From Prostheceraeus crozeri (Eukaryota; Platyhelminthes; Polycladida; Euryleptidae): a stretch of DNA of 64,000 bases. Position 1 is the stretch's first letter. Every line of letters starts with the position of its first letter. The stretch covers positions 423,001 to 487,000 of the forward strand of contig CAJQUW010012670.1 in the NCBI GenBank assembly GCA_907163375.1, read 5' to 3'. The notes below the pieces were generated by a model. It made no database searches, was not told where the DNA came from, and was given only the letters and a program-made list of their open reading frames with translations. A program made the translations under genes and the position numbers. Positions 28,740-40,510 of the stretch are shown here, in pieces.

Positions 28740-29335
28740 ATGCCAAAACGTACTGCCGCAGAAGCTTTTTCGTTTTACATGCCGATTTTACTAAACTTAA
28801 TTAAAGAAGAGCACAAGGAAACTGCGAATAAGAGTGGAAGTTAGAAATTCAATCGAGAAAGAAGAACAAATTGGACTCTCAAAAACAAGTGGAGGATATT
28901 ACAGTAAAAATAGAACAGTATCTTAACACTACTACAATTCCTCAGTTCAATGTTACAAAAGAACATTTCATTACCATCGAAGATAGTGCTACTATGATTT
29001 CAAAACTGATTGCAAGTGATAAAGTGCACCATGGGTCGTTGCTGAGAAGTGCTGCTTATCAAGGTTATGGATTTAAAAGAATTCTGGAATTGAGTGACAA
29101 TAAAAAAAACAGATTTGTGGTAAACTTGGAACTATTTAGAATTTCCTATAACGTAAGTTATTGTTATTTCTTGATGAACTTATCAGATCTAATTCTACCA
29201 CACGTATTATTTTTAAATTCATCAATGCCCATTAGTTTTGTTAGAAAACATTTTAAAGAAATCAAAATTTATATAGAAAAATTGAATCAACCGACAACTA
29301 TAGAAGAAATGAGGTTTGGTTCCCAAGATGAATGA
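28740..29335 (+). pseudogene. MPKRTAAE-family gene copy in B, broken
   Basis: Homologue of the gene at 9299-9901 in A. It begins MPKRTAAEAFSFYMPILL and keeps the YNVSYCYFLMNLSDLILPHV core. It sits directly inside the left TIR, as its partner in A also lies beside a TIR. This copy is broken, about once; its C-terminal two thirds stay open. Confidence 0.75.
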
Positions 29336-29628
29336 ACATTAACTGTGTTGTTTCACTTTTTAAGATATGTGCAATGTACATACATATTTGATGTATACAT
29401 ATTTATGAAGACTTCTTTATAAGTAGTAACACATTTTGGATTATTTTGAAATGTAATTCTATTTTCTTTTGTTCTCCAGTCTCATGGTAGAAGACTGACA
29501 TTGTACAATTGTATGATAAGATTGATTGTTGTATTATTATATTTGATGCAAAATACACTGCCGTTGTTTTCATTTTCCTGTACAAGAAGTAGACATTATT
29601 ACAGTTATTGGAATTTATTTCATTTAAA
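29336..29628. other. Spacer in Polinton B
   Basis: Non-coding and AT-rich. Its end (TTGGAATTTATTTCATTTAAA) matches the leader of the protease gene of A at 10340-10364, which shows that a protease 5' end was duplicated here. Confidence 0.6.
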
Positions 29629-29790
29629 ATGAATGATGAAAATCCGACAGTTATACTGAGTAATATAGGTGATATATTACCTCAGGTTAATAACATGACT
29701 GAGTTCTTAGAAATATACGACAAACAAACAACTACGTATTTCGATTTAAATAGCATTTCAGAAGATTGTTTTCAAAATATTTATTCAAAA
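29629..29790 (+). pseudogene. Duplicated 5' part of a protease gene in B
   Basis: Encodes NNMTEFLEIYDKQTTTYFDL, close to NNINDFLNHYGKQTTTNFDL at the start of the adenain-like protease in A. Only the beginning is present. The full protease gene of B is at the opposite end (49863-50321). The piece abuts the start of the membrane-protein gene, so it marks a rearrangement of the two ends of B. Confidence 0.65.
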
Positions 29791-29804
29791 TATTTCTTTA
29801 AAAA

Positions 29805-30059
29805 ATGGAAGAAACAAAAATGGAAGAAACCGCAAGAATATATCCTTCGTTATCATATGAACGTAGTTCTACTTTAATGGACATTGAAAAAATGAACATT
29901 GAAAAACACAAAGATAGAGTACGCTATATGAAAGATAAGGAATCTCAATTATTATTAAGATTAGAGCATTATAAAAAATTAAGAAAGAGATGGACTAAAG
30001 TTAAGAATGTAACACAAGGAATTGGCATATTCTTAACAATAAGTTTAGGTGCTTTAACA
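29805..30059 (+). pseudogene. Membrane-protein gene of B, first part (split by gypsy insertion)
   Basis: Homologue of 24307-24897 in A: YPSLSYE, KHKDRVRYMKDKESQLLLRL and the first hydrophobic segment. A gypsy element has inserted after 30059 (AACA duplication), separating it from the rest at 34606. The start follows TCTTTAAAAAATGG. Confidence 0.8.
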
Positions 30060-30366
30060 TGTAGGTTTTTGGTAATGTCTATGATGATTGTAGTAAGGTA
30101 AATCACCAAAGTAAATTATTCTAGTCTCTAACAGCCCGGAGAGAGTTTTTAGAACACCGTCTTGTCTCGCAGTCAGAATCGTTGTGTTAATATTATCATC
30201 AGCATTACATTCACCAAGTGACAGGATGGAAAGGTAATTAAGATAAGGCGAAGAGATTACAAGTGGAAAGTGAAGTAAAGAGAGGTGTTAAAATCAAGGA
30301 GAGCAGCAGCTGTACACCATCTGTTAGCGTGCATCGCAACTAAGGCTGATTGATGACACCACTACA
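30060..30366 (-). repeat. Gypsy LTR (left in window, 3' LTR)
   Basis: 307 bp, TGTAGGTTTTTGG...CACCACTACA, next to a purine-rich tract just inside (30367-30385 on the complementary strand). Matches 34299-34605 with about one difference. Confidence 0.95.
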
Positions 30367-30424
30367 GTACTCCCCTCCCAGCCTTTACGTCAGTCAAGGC
30401 GATGCCGTAGTAGAATAAAGATGT

Positions 30425-33400
30425 TCATCCTGGAACGTAACGAGCGGGAGATTGTATGTGCCGGCCAGAGCGCGTGGTCGGAGTAGGAGTGTCAGCACTT
30501 GATCTATCTAAGTGGGCGGGCTTGAGGCGGTCGATGGAAATTGTCTCTGAGCGGCCGTTTTTGGAGATACAGTAAAATTTATCGCTCCGACTGAGGATAA
30601 GATACGGCCCGTCGTACGTAGGTTGAAGCGGCTTGCGCACAGCATCGTGTCGGATGAAAACATGACTGCATGTTGCCAATTCGCTGGGAAAGAAAATTGG
30701 CTTGGACTGAGGGCGTGGAGACGGGGCTTTCAGCTCTCGCATGAATGACTGAAGTTTTGTGACGTAATCACAAGCGTCCGTTCCGTTTGCATCAGGCTGT
30801 GACTGGGAATGATCACTGCTGAGGAATTGACCAGGTAAACGCAATGTGGTGCCGAGAGTCAATTCAGCCGGGGAGAAATTAATGTCGGTTTTGACGGCTG
30901 ACCGCAAACCGAGCATAACGATAGGCAAATTGTCTGTCCAATGCTGCGGCGAGGGTTGTGACTTGAGGGCGGTTTTGAGCTGGCGATGTAGACGCTCCAC
31001 CATCCCGTTTGACATCGGATGATACGCCGTTGTTCGAATGCGAGTACATCCCAGAAGTTGAGTGAGGTCAGTAAATAAAGCAGACTCAAACTGTCGACCG
31101 CGATCAGTTGTGATGATCTCAGGAACGCCAAATATGGAGATCCAGCGCTCCACGAAAGCGCGTGCAACCGTTGATGCGGTGATGTCCTTTATAGGGATAG
31201 CTTGAGGCCATCGCGTGAAACGGTCGATGCAGGTTAAGATGTAAGTGTAACCGTTGGAGGGAGCAAACGGTCCGACAAGATCAATGTGGACATGACGAAA
31301 GCGAGCGTCCGGTGCTGAAAACGTGCCGATGGGAGCACGAGTATGGCGGTTGACCTTCGACCTTTGGCAGGGAATGCAGGCGCGAGTCCATTGTCTGATA
31401 TCGCGTTTCATATCAGGCCAAACAAAGCGCTCGGATACCAGTTTGATGCTGGGCTTGATGCCAGGATGTGCGAGACCGTGAATAACGTCGAATATTCTTC
31501 TACGCAAGACAGTTGGGATAAAGGGGCGAGGTAAACCAGTAGAGAGGTCACAAGTCACTGATCGAGTAGACGAAGGAATGGGTATGTCTTGCAATTGTAG
31601 GCCAGTGTCATGCTTGTTGCGGTAGCCTTGCAGGTCGCTGTCTTGTCGTTGAGCGTTGGCGATTTCTTCATGAGTAGGGCAGGAAGGACGAGTGATGGCT
31701 GAGACTTCCACCCGTGACAAAGTATCAGCAACAATGTTATTCTTACCGCTGACATGTCGAATGTCACAAGAAAACTGCAAAATATAGTCTAGGTGTCGGA
31801 CTTCTCGCGGGGAATGTCGATCAGCAGGCGTGGCGACAGCGTAAGTGAGTGGCTTATGGTCAGTCAGTACGGTGAAGGTCCGACCTTCTAAGCAATGGCG
31901 AAAATGGCGAATTGCAAGGTAGATGGCCAGCAGCTCTCTGCCGAAAGTGCTGTACCGGGACTCTGTGTCGGATAGTTTCCGTGAAAAGAATGCAAGCGGT
32001 TGAAGTTCACTGTCTGTCAACTGTTGCAGAGACGCACCAACAGCGAAGTTAGACGCGTCGACGGCGAGTACCAACTGTGAAGATTGATCGGGAAAAGCCA
32101 GACAAGTAGCGCTGGTGAGGGCACGTTTGGCGTCGTTGAAGGATTGTTCAGCTTCGGAGGACCAACTCAGGGACTTGGATGCGCCTTTGAGCAGATTGGT
32201 TAGGGGCTGTAGAAGACTTGCACATCGAGGGATAAAGCGGCGGTAAAAATTGATCATGCCGAGGAATCGACGGAGTTCAGCTATCGAGTTCGGCTGGGGA
32301 AAGTTCGAGATAGCAGTGACCTTGTCTTCGACGGGCGCTATTCCATGACAGTCGATCTTGTGTCCGAGAAAGGTAATTGATGAGACACCGAAGACACACT
32401 TAGACGGGTTCAGTATGAGTCCGTACTCATCAAGGCGTTGAAACAGCATTCTGAGATGGTACTGGTGCTCTTCCGGTGAGGAGCTAGCGACTAGCAGGTC
32501 ATCAACGTAGGCAAATACGAAGTTAAAACCACGTAAAATTTCGTCGATGAAGCGTTGAAATGTCTGTGCTGCGTTGCGTAGACCGAAGGGCATCCTGGTA
32601 AACTCGAAAAGACCGAAAGGAGTTGTAACCGCAGTCTTCGCAATATCATCAGGTTCGACAGGAATCTGATGATAGGCACGAGTCAAGTCGATGGATGAGA
32701 ACACAGTCTTGCCTTTGAGGTTGGACGAAAAGTCTTGGATGTGGGGAACTGGATACCGGTCAGGTACAGTCACATGGTTGAGAGCGCGGTAGTCACCGCA
32801 AGGGCGCCAATCGCCAGACTTCTTGGTGACCATGTGCAGAGGAGAGGCCCAAGCGCTATCGGACGGACGAACGATACCCATCTCAAGCATGTGCTGGAAC
32901 TCCTCTTTAGCACAACGCAAACGGTCCGGTGCTAAACGGCGAGGGCGAGTGAAAACTGGAGGGCCTGTGGTGCGGATGTGGTGAGTCACATTGTGCTTGG
33001 CAGCGTCATCATGCAGGGAGTGATTCGTTAATCGAGGAAACTGGCGTAGGAGAGTCAAATAAGGACATTGAGAGGCAGGCGCAGACGGATGAGTCAGGAG
33101 AGGACTGAGCTGCTGAACACCGTTGGCCGTGGTGCCAAGAACAAAAAGGCTTGTAAAGCTGTCCAGAAGGCGACGGTGGTTCAGGTCAATCAGGAGGTGG
33201 AAGTGGCTGAGGAAGTCAGCTCCGATGATAGGATGAGTGACATCAGCTATCACAAAAATCCACCGAAAGGTACGCCGTAGTCCCAAATTCAAAGTCAACG
33301 ATCGCTGGCCGAAGGTTGAGATGATGGCGTGATTAGCTGCGAAGAGAGGTTCACCACGGAAGCCATTTCGACGATCAGCAGTCGTAGGAGGAAGGACACT

Positions 33401-33499
33401 GACCTCAGCACCACTGTCGATCAGGAACTTGGTGCCAGAGTAGCGGTCCCAAACAAAAAGTCGGCAGCTCGGAGATGAAGGGCCCGTGGCAGCCGCCAC
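30425..33499 (-). CDS. pol: Gypsy pol polyprotein
   Basis: A 1024-residue frame. Retropepsin has [14 protein letters not shown] near the N-terminus. Reverse transcriptase has the YVDDLLVAS active site. RNase H has [14 protein letters not shown] and LTDHKPLTY. Integrase has an H2C2 zinc region (HPGIKPS...CIPCQRSK) and a D,D-35-E core ([20 protein letters not shown]). The domain order PR-RT-RH-INT is that of Ty3/gypsy. It is GC-rich compared with the Polinton around it. This part looks whole. Confidence 0.93.
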   Translation of the reverse strand: MAAATGPSSPSCRLFVWDRYSGTKFLIDSGAEVSVLPPTTADRRNGFRGEPLFAANHAIISTFGQRSLTLNLGLRRTFRWIFVIADVTHPIIGADFLSHFHLLIDLNHRRLLDSFTSLFVLGTTANGVQQLSPLLTHPSAPASQCPYLTLLRQFPRLTNHSLHDDAAKHNVTHHIRTTGPPVFTRPRRLAPDRLRCAKEEFQHMLEMGIVRPSDSAWASPLHMVTKKSGDWRPCGDYRALNHVTVPDRYPVPHIQDFSSNLKGKTVFSSIDLTRAYHQIPVEPDDIAKTAVTTPFGLFEFTRMPFGLRNAAQTFQRFIDEILRGFNFVFAYVDDLLVASSSPEEHQYHLRMLFQRLDEYGLILNPSKCVFGVSSITFLGHKIDCHGIAPVEDKVTAISNFPQPNSIAELRRFLGMINFYRRFIPRCASLLQPLTNLLKGASKSLSWSSEAEQSFNDAKRALTSATCLAFPDQSSQLVLAVDASNFAVGASLQQLTDSELQPLAFFSRKLSDTESRYSTFGRELLAIYLAIRHFRHCLEGRTFTVLTDHKPLTYAVATPADRHSPREVRHLDYILQFSCDIRHVSGKNNIVADTLSRVEVSAITRPSCPTHEEIANAQRQDSDLQGYRNKHDTGLQLQDIPIPSSTRSVTCDLSTGLPRPFIPTVLRRRIFDVIHGLAHPGIKPSIKLVSERFVWPDMKRDIRQWTRACIPCQRSKVNRHTRAPIGTFSAPDARFRHVHIDLVGPFAPSNGYTYILTCIDRFTRWPQAIPIKDITASTVARAFVERWISIFGVPEIITTDRGRQFESALFTDLTQLLGCTRIRTTAYHPMSNGMVERLHRQLKTALKSQPSPQHWTDNLPIVMLGLRSAVKTDINFSPAELTLGTTLRLPGQFLSSDHSQSQPDANGTDACDYVTKLQSFMRELKAPSPRPQSKPIFFPSELATCSHVFIRHDAVRKPLQPTYDGPYLILSRSDKFYCISKNGRSETISIDRLKPAHLDRSSADTPTPTTRSGRHIQSPARYVPG

Positions 33500-33501
33500 C
33501 T

Positions 33502-34276
33502 CTACTGCGGGGCCGAGGAGTTTCCCGATTGGAAGCTGCAGGGCTTAATGCACTTCTCAGCTGCAGTGCTGTATTTTCGGTGGTACCAGCACACATCAGG
33601 ACGGTCGCCAACAGGACGATTAGAACTGTCCCGTGACTTAGAACGCTCACGTGAGTTCCTAGTAGTGCACAAGGAGGAGATGCGTTCAGCAAGTCGGTTC
33701 ACTGTCTTCTCCAAGCGATCCAGTCGGTCGCTGAGACTGTCAGGGCGGTTGACTGAAGCGACCGCGGCGTGGAGAGGAACTGGAGCGTCGAGAATTCGAT
33801 CAGCTATGTCTGCAACATCTTCAAGTGGCATGGAGTCTTTGGAGGCAGCGAGAATGGATTGAGCATGGAGGGGGAGTCTCTGAACGAAGAGTTGTCGCAG
33901 AAGTCCTTCAGAAGTTGCGGTGACCCAGCAGGTGACGCATGCGGCGCAGGAGTTGCGAAGGCTTACGATCACCAAGCTCCTCCTCGCTGAGTAGCTGACG
34001 CAACCGTTTGTGTTCGGAGACTGAGGTTCGCTTGATGATGGCAGCCTTCAGCTCATCATACTGATCGGTCATCGGGCGAGAAACGATCAGGTCGCGAACT
34101 TCTTGAGCGATCTCTTGAGGGAGTGTGCGAATGATGTGGCCAAACATAGTTTCCTGCTTGGTAACTCGACAGACGTCGAATTCCGCCTCGCAGAGTGAGA
34201 ACCACAGCTCGACGTCGGAGGACCAGAAGGAAGGTAGCTTCACACTTAGAGCGGCGAGTTGAGTTGGGTCGGTCAT
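33502..34276 (-). pseudogene. gag: Gypsy gag region
   Basis: Begins MTDPTQLAALSVKLPSFW, with a WFSLCEAEFD helix typical of gypsy Gag capsid domains and SQLLRRMRHLLG further on. It ends in a basic stretch with a CWYH...C knuckle-like segment. It is followed directly by pol. The region may carry about one break; many gypsy elements also express pol by frameshift or read-through. Confidence 0.75.
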
Positions 34277-34298
34277 GATTTTTAGTTGGGCGCCAATT

Positions 34299-34605
34299 TG
34301 TAGGTTTTTGGTAATGTCTATGATGATTGTAGTAAGGTAAATCACCAAAGTAAATTATTCTAGTCTCTAACAGCCCGGAGAGAGTTTTTAGAACACCGTC
34401 TTGTCTCGCAGTCAGAATCGTTGTGTTAATATTATCATCAGCATTACATTCACCAAGTGACAGGATGGAAAGGTAATTAAGATAAGGCGAAGAGATTACA
34501 AGTGGAAAGTGAAGTAAAGAGAGGTGTTAAAATCAAGGAGAGCAGCAGCTGTAAACCATCTGTTAGCGTGCATCGCAACTAAGGCTGATTGATGACACCA
34601 CTACA
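34299..34605 (-). repeat. Gypsy LTR (right in window, 5' LTR)
   Basis: 307-bp partner of 30060-30366. Directly inside it, the minus strand shows TTGGCGCCCAACT, a primer-binding-site-like sequence for a Lys-type tRNA. Confidence 0.95.
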
Positions 34606-35053
34606 AACAATTGTTATATCTTCAGGTGTTTTAGTAATTCCAGTAGTTGCTACAGCTTTAACAGGTACGGGTGTTTTTGCAACTTCACTTGTTACAATGT
34701 TAGATAAATCTTTAATAACTAAGAAACGAAAATCATTAAAAACTAAGCATTTACATATTAAAGAAGTCTATGATAAACTACATTACTACTTTCAAAGAGT
34801 ATGTGATGATAATGTTATTACGTTAGATGAGATTGAAAAATTTGATCAAATAGCTAATGAAGTAAATCAAATATCATTTCAATTACAGTCAGAAAAAGTT
34901 GATGATAAGAATAAACAGGATGGCAAAATTTCGAGTGATGGTAAAACTTTTACTGGTGGTAAAATTTCTAATGAAGAAAATGACAAAATTTTTTCGGAAG
35001 AGCTAAAAACTTTAAGCGAAAATTTAAGCAAAACTTTATTAAACAAAACTTAA
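34606..35053 (+). pseudogene. Membrane-protein gene of B, second part
   Basis: Homologous to the second hydrophobic segment and helical C-terminus of the A protein (VYDKLHYYFQRVCDDNVITL). It has an extra Gly-Lys-rich stretch near the end. It is separated from its first part by the gypsy element. Confidence 0.8.
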
Positions 35054-35173
35054 AACGAGAAAACTTTAAACGAAAAGATGTCAAACAACAAAGCAATAAA
35101 AAAATAATTTGTTCAGTAAAATGTTTTGTTGTATTCCAATGTTACCACAAAATTCAAATATTATATTTTAAAA

Positions 35174-35994
35174 ATGGATAAAATTAAAGCTGATAATCAA
35201 AAAAGAATAAAACAATTAGAAGAGTTAATAAAACAAAGAAATATTATGAAAGAAAATCATCTTCAACATAGAATGATAAAAGCTGGTATTCAATCTGATA
35301 TGTTTGAAAAAATGCAGCAAACCGAACAAGTAAAAACTGATTTTGAAAAAACTATGAAACCATTTAAAACTCTTGAAAAAGAAAGTACAAATAATGATAA
35401 ACAAATTGATATAACAGATCCAGAGCACAAAACTATATTAGATGACTATGGATTACTAGAATCAAACATTAATAAGAAATTACCAAAATCTATGCAATTT
35501 GAACATTCTATTTCATTTATAGATGGAAAATAATACCTAGATTTTATCTCGGACAAAAAGAAATATTTCCACAACCTTTTCGAGGTTTAATTTTTTCACC
35601 AGATAAATATCCTTTTAATTTAGATAGAAATTTTGTTGATCTTTTAAGAGGAGCAGCTTTAAATAATTATGCTGTAGAAGATCTTATAAAATATAAAGCT
35701 ATGTTAGACAGAGTTGGTGCAGTAAAATCTCTAAGACGTTATAAACAATTAGAAAATTTATTATCAACGGGAGTTAAAGTAGGAAAAGGTTTATCTGAAA
35801 AACAGAAAACAGAAACAACTGTATTCTTACCAGATGATCCACAAGAGTTACTAAATAGATTAAATATTTTAATATCTGCAATAAAAGAAGGACATAATTC
35901 TAGTTTCAATGAAATTCATGCTATATTGAAAAGACTGTTAGAAAAGAAGATTCTAAATGAAGAGGATTATAAAAGTGTAACTGGACATCTCTGA
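35174..35994 (+). pseudogene. Helical conserved Polinton protein in B, broken
   Basis: Homologue of 23422-24237 in A. It shares DYGLLESNINKKLPKSM and the TVFLPDDPQELLNRL block, in the same place next to the penton gene. Broken about once. The start follows TATTTTAAAAATGG. Confidence 0.75.
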
Positions 35995-35995
35995 T

Positions 35996-36020
35996 GTCCT
36001 CCAGGGCTTCGCCCGTAGCT
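35996..36020. repeat. GC-rich palindromic repeat after helical gene (B)
   Basis: TCCTCCAGGGCTTCGCCCGT, an intergenic member of the GGGCGAAGCCCT palindrome family that is found inside genes elsewhere in B. The surrounding spacer is almost pure A and T. Confidence 0.6.
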
Positions 36021-36079
36021 GAAATATGTTGTTTCTAATTTTTTTTAAAAAAATATTTATTTAAAATTTTAACTAAAAA

Positions 36080-36868
36080 ATGTGTTCAGCAGATTTAGAC
36101 AAAATTAATAATCATTTAGAAAATCTAACAGAGATTTTGGGTTCATCAAAATTTAGTACGACGTTAAAAATTATAACAACTACTTCATCACACACTTGTA
36201 ATTTAGAACCCATTCTACATTTGGAACAAAATAAAAATTATCAAATTGCATTGACTAGTTTCTCCACATTTAACACTATTCAAAATGTTATAAAAGATGT
36301 GAATGATCAATTTAGATATTCTACTGATAAAGGCAAAACGTGGAAAGTACTAACTTTTCTTCCTGGTTCTTACGAAGTTGAATCAATATCAAATGAAATT
36401 AAGAGACATTTAGGTATACCATTTAAAGATAAGAAACAATTACATTTTGCAGTTGAACCGGCAGTTAATAAATTTTCTCTTACTTTAGACGAAAATCATC
36501 AAGTTGATTTTAATCATGATAGATCATTGTCAAAGCTATTAGGATTTAATAAACAAACCTATAGTCAAGGTTATCATTTAGGTGAGAAGATTCCAAAAAT
36601 AACTGAAATAAATTCAATTGTTGTACATTGTGACATTATTGAAGGAGGATATATAAATGGTAAATTATCAAATTTAATATTCAGTTTTCCAGCTTTTACT
36701 GTACCCATTGGTTATAGATTAAATGTATTTCCACAAACATTAATATATTTTCCTATTACAAGAAAAACTATTAACAACATTAACATTAGAATCACTGATG
36801 AGAAAGGACAAGAAATAAATTTTGGAGGTGAAGAGATTATGATAGATCTTTTGGTTCGGGAGGTATAA
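36080..36868 (+). CDS. Penton / minor capsid protein of B
   Basis: 262 residues, the same length as the A protein (22631-23419) and highly similar along its whole length: FLPGSYEVESISNEIKRHLG, SKLLGF and ITDEKGQEINFGGEEI. A single jelly-roll vertex protein by family. It lies between the helical gene and the packaging ATPase, as in A. It looks whole. The start follows TAACTAAAAAATG. GC-rich short repeats containing AGGTATAAACTCC follow the gene (36860-36915). Confidence 0.85.
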   Translation: MCSADLDKINNHLENLTEILGSSKFSTTLKIITTTSSHTCNLEPILHLEQNKNYQIALTSFSTFNTIQNVIKDVNDQFRYSTDKGKTWKVLTFLPGSYEVESISNEIKRHLGIPFKDKKQLHFAVEPAVNKFSLTLDENHQVDFNHDRSLSKLLGFNKQTYSQGYHLGEKIPKITEINSIVVHCDIIEGGYINGKLSNLIFSFPAFTVPIGYRLNVFPQTLIYFPITRKTINNINIRITDEKGQEINFGGEEIMIDLLVREV

Positions 36869-36951
36869 ACTCCCGTTCGAGAGGTATAAACTCCTACGCG
36901 AAGCTAGAGAAGTCTAATTTTCTTCTTTAAAAATAAAAATAAAATAAAAAT

Positions 36952-36969
36952 AAATTTTTTTATTAAAAA
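36952..36969 (+). promoter_or_regulatory. TTTTTTTATTAAAAA start motif of packaging ATPase gene (B)
   Basis: The bases directly before the ATG at 36970 read AATTTTTTTATTAAAAA. The same arrangement, a T run then TAAAAA directly at ATG, precedes most genes of both elements. Confidence 0.5.
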
Positions 36970-37707
36970 ATGAGTGAACTACCCCCATTAAATAAAAAAA
37001 AACTTAAATTTAATCATCATCCAAATTTATCTAATAAAGTTTTGTCAGTTATTTGTGGAAGATCAGGATGTGGAAAAACATATCTATTGTTTAAAATTTT
37101 AACGACTCCAAATTTTTTGGATTATAACAATCTTATAATTTATACAACAACGGCAGAACAACCCGTCTATCAATTTTTAAAATATGGATTTGAAAATAAT
37201 CTTAAAAAAACAGCAATTGCTTCATTATTCAAAGAATATGAAAAATCTGAAGATGAAGAAGAAATAAGTTCGTGGTGTGAAGAAGCAACAAAAAATAATG
37301 AGTTAGTCGAAACCAATAAAAATAAGCATATAAAGATACAACTAATAGATGATAGTGGTAATATGCAAGATCCTAGTAAACTAGATAAAACAATGAAACA
37401 TTGTGTAATTTTTGATGATTGTGTTAATGATAGAAATCAGTCAGTTCAGAGAAATTATTTCACAAGAGGTAGACATAATAACTGTAGTGTTTTTTATTTA
37501 ACACAAAGTATGTATTCATTAGACGGAAGTGTTATTAGAAAGAATGCAAATATATTTATACTATTTGAAATAAATGCAAGAAACTTAAGTGATTTGTTAA
37601 GAGATTTATGTGTAAGAAATAAAGATGAATTTAAACAATCGTGTAACAATGCTTGGTCAAAAGATTATGGATTCATTACAATTAATATTAATAAAAAAAA
37701 TTCATGA
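36970..37707 (+). CDS. Genome-packaging ATPase of B
   Basis: 245 residues, with Walker A CGRSGCGKTYLLFKIL, Walker B HCVIFDDCVNDRN and YFTRGRHNNCSVFYLTQSMY. It is nearly the same as the A protein at 21831-22607 except at the very C-terminus, which is shorter here. The conserved pair of penton and ATPase shows that the packaging and capsid module is shared by the two elements, while the polymerase next to it is not. Confidence 0.85.
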   Translation: MSELPPLNKKKLKFNHHPNLSNKVLSVICGRSGCGKTYLLFKILTTPNFLDYNNLIIYTTTAEQPVYQFLKYGFENNLKKTAIASLFKEYEKSEDEEEISSWCEEATKNNELVETNKNKHIKIQLIDDSGNMQDPSKLDKTMKHCVIFDDCVNDRNQSVQRNYFTRGRHNNCSVFYLTQSMYSLDGSVIRKNANIFILFEINARNLSDLLRDLCVRNKDEFKQSCNNAWSKDYGFITININKKNS

Positions 37708-39336
37708 TAGAGTTATCGAACAATTGTTCTCTGACTGAAAGTCGATAGAACATTTGTTTACCGAGTGATTAAAAGTATACAAATATAGTGTTATAATATT
37801 TTATTATTTTTTATTTTATGTATATATCAAATTTGTCTATCTTAGAAATTAGAAAATTAAAAAGGTTCAGTAGTTATTCCATCAGGTAAAATTTTTCTTT
37901 TATCATCAAATGGATCTAATGCTAATTTATGTTCTTCTTTTAAATACATGTTATGTTTTTTTGAATTAAGTCTATAATTACATGCTGTTTTTATTTCATT
38001 ATTAAATAATGCATTTTTATAATCTTGAAATGTTATTTGATTAGCCACTGATGCCTTTGAAATTCCTTTTAATGTTTTATGTGTTTTAATATTATTAGTT
38101 GTATCATAACAGTAACATTTAGATTTTAAAAATATAGCTTCTGTTATGAAATCTTCATTTCCTTCTAATTCATCTTTTACTTTACATAAATCAGAAGGAT
38201 GAATGATATCTTTTATTTTATTAATTTCTTCATCAAGTGTAGAATTATACGGTATTGTTAATTCTAAGAAAACAGAATCGGTATCTGTAAAGTGTAATTT
38301 ATAGTTTTTGCCATAAGCAGGTGCTAAATAATCATATATAAATCTATACATAAATAGTTTAGCTAATTCTAATATAGTGAAACCAATGAAATTAAACTTA
38401 TCATGTTTTACGCTAATTCGACGTAAATGTACAGCACATAGTTCATCACTAAATCTAGTAGTTCTTTTATATGTAGGTTTCCTTGTTAAATTTTGAAACC
38501 TATCTTTATCATAAACTATTTCAATATTTTGTCTATTACGCACATTTTCTAAAGTCTTACCATAAAATGCATTATTCATTAATTTGAAGAACACGTTTCC
38601 AAAATCATCTTTATTTCTTTTAGCTATTTTGCGTTTTTCAATATTGAACTCTATATAATTTTTTAACCACCTAGATTTTTGATAAAATAGTTTTCGATGT
38701 ATTTTGGTGAGAATCATTCCATGATCTAAATACCAATCTAGCATTCTTCCTTCAACAACATACTTTCCTTTATTGCTTTGTGTTAACATAAGTTTTTTTG
38801 TTGGTCTGTATTTTTTAGGAATTAAAGATTTTTGATAATCTGAAAAATCTTCTATATTAGGAATTTTGTTTTCGGGACAGAAAGGAAAATATTTTGTTTT
38901 ATCTTTTATTTCATCAGGGTATACTAAATCAACTTCATATATATAACCATGATTATAATTTCCATCATATGTTTTTTGATAATCAAGAATATTACACCAT
39001 GACATTTCACCTGTTGGTAATTCTTGTATCATGCAAGAAGAATATAAGCTATTAAAATCATAATATAACAAATAGTTTTCTCTCATGATTTCATCAACTG
39101 CTGCTTGACTATCTTCATTTGATATAAGTCCTTCTATATTTTGATTAAACAATTTTATAAACTGATCACTTTCTTCTGGAGATAAAGGTTTCATTATTCC
39201 ATAATCATCAGGATTTACTTTTTTATTGTAACACTGTACATAACGATTACCTAAAACTGATGAAACTCCACCTCTAATTCCAGATTCAAAAAATAATAAT
39301 TTATCATATGTATTTTCTTTATAATGTTTAAGTTTA

Positions 39337-39369
39337 ACGGACTTTGTCCTAGAGCCATCGGCTTGAACA
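39337..39369. repeat. Palindromic repeat inside PolB (B)
   Basis: AACGGACTTTGTCCTAGAGC and CCATCGGCTTGAA: two mini-palindromes. In the PolB frame they add a QADGSRTKSV-like peptide, which contains the GSR motif of the other copies. Confidence 0.55.
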
Positions 39370-40443
39370 CCAGTATGTTTTAATCCTGCTAGCCATGTTA
39401 AACCTGGTGTAGAATAACAATAACATGGATCTATTCCGTAATATTCTAAACACATGTCACGAAAGTTTTCGAAAAGATCAGCTAGTATTAATACATCTAT
39501 CTGAAGATATTTCATTGTATAATCATACATTGTTTTACAATTTAACTCTCTCCAATTCTTTTCAGCTTCTGCATAGTCTTCGTCAGATAAATGTGATTGT
39601 TTTAATGTTGATTTAAATTTATTTATTGGAGGAAGTTGTTCTTCTTCCATAATTTTATTCACAGAATTAAAATCTCCAGTTATATCAGTCTTCGACTGTG
39701 AGCCGCAGGCTATATACTCATACGGAAATATTCCTTTTAAAGGTTTTAAATTATATTTATTTAATATTTTACATTGTTCAGATTTCAAAGTTTTTCCCAT
39801 AACATCTAATGAATAAGGAGTAAAAAATCTAAATGCATCTAAAATTCTAATACAACCTAATTGCATTGAAAAATATTCTTCTTCTGTTTTACATAGTACA
39901 TTTATTTGTTGTTGTTGTAATTTTTCAGATGAAAATAAATCTTTCATTACTAGATGGAAATCATATTTAGAACCATTATAGAAATATAGAGGAACAAAGT
40001 TATATTTAAATTTATTAGCATTAAGATTACAAGAATTATGTGCTGCACCTCTATATAATCCATTTAGATGATCATGATCTTTTACCTTGACGGCAGAGCC
40101 GTCGCTTCGCTTATCAAGATATCTACCTTTGCCATTTTTATAATTTTTTGTAAATTCTTTTCCACAGTAATAACATTTTGTTTCATTAATAAAATTTAAT
40201 TTTTCTTTTTCTGTTAATGGCATCATTGGAATATTTGTTTCAAGCAATTGTGAAAAATAATTTTGTAATTCTTCTACTTTCTTTGTAAACATTTCTGAAC
40301 TATCTTCACCATAGTATTGATAATATTCTGATTTAAAAAATTCAGGATAATTTGAATGAATGTACATTCCCCAACATAATGGTTTTTGTTCAAATAAATA
40401 TTTTTCTTTGCTTTGTTCAGGTGCACTTCTTTCAGAATTACAA

Positions 40444-40510
40444 ACCGAAGGTTCTAGGGCTTGGCCCGTACCATTTTCAGAATCGGGTGAAGCCCTGGAA
40501 CTTTCCGTTT
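40444..40510. repeat. Double palindromic repeat inside PolB (B)
   Basis: CCGAAGGTTCTAGGGCTTGG and, 30 bp on, GGGTGAAGCCCTGGAACTTT are two copies of the same repeat in opposite orientation. They encode SSRASPDSENGTGQALEPS within the polymerase, between Exo I and the endonuclease VII-like block. Confidence 0.7.

Larger units (their letters stand above)
30060..34605 (-). mobile_element. Ty3/gypsy LTR retrotransposon inserted in Polinton B
   Basis: Two 307-bp LTRs (TGTAGG...CTACA) with one visible difference between them, and a 4-bp target duplication, AACA (30056-30059, 34606-34609). Read on the minus strand: LTR, a primer-binding-site-like TTGGCGCCCAACT just inside the right LTR, gag, pol (protease, RT, RNase H, integrase), a purine-rich tract (GGGAGGGGAGTAC) and LTR. 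The LTR similarity makes this one of the youngest events in the window. The element looks nearly whole, with perhaps one break in gag. Sequence style suggests a CsRN1-like group; this is not certain. Confidence 0.95.

Noticed and set aside
31343-33280. Plus-strand frames opposite gypsy pol and gag
   Set aside because: They are antisense shadows of the GC-rich polyprotein.
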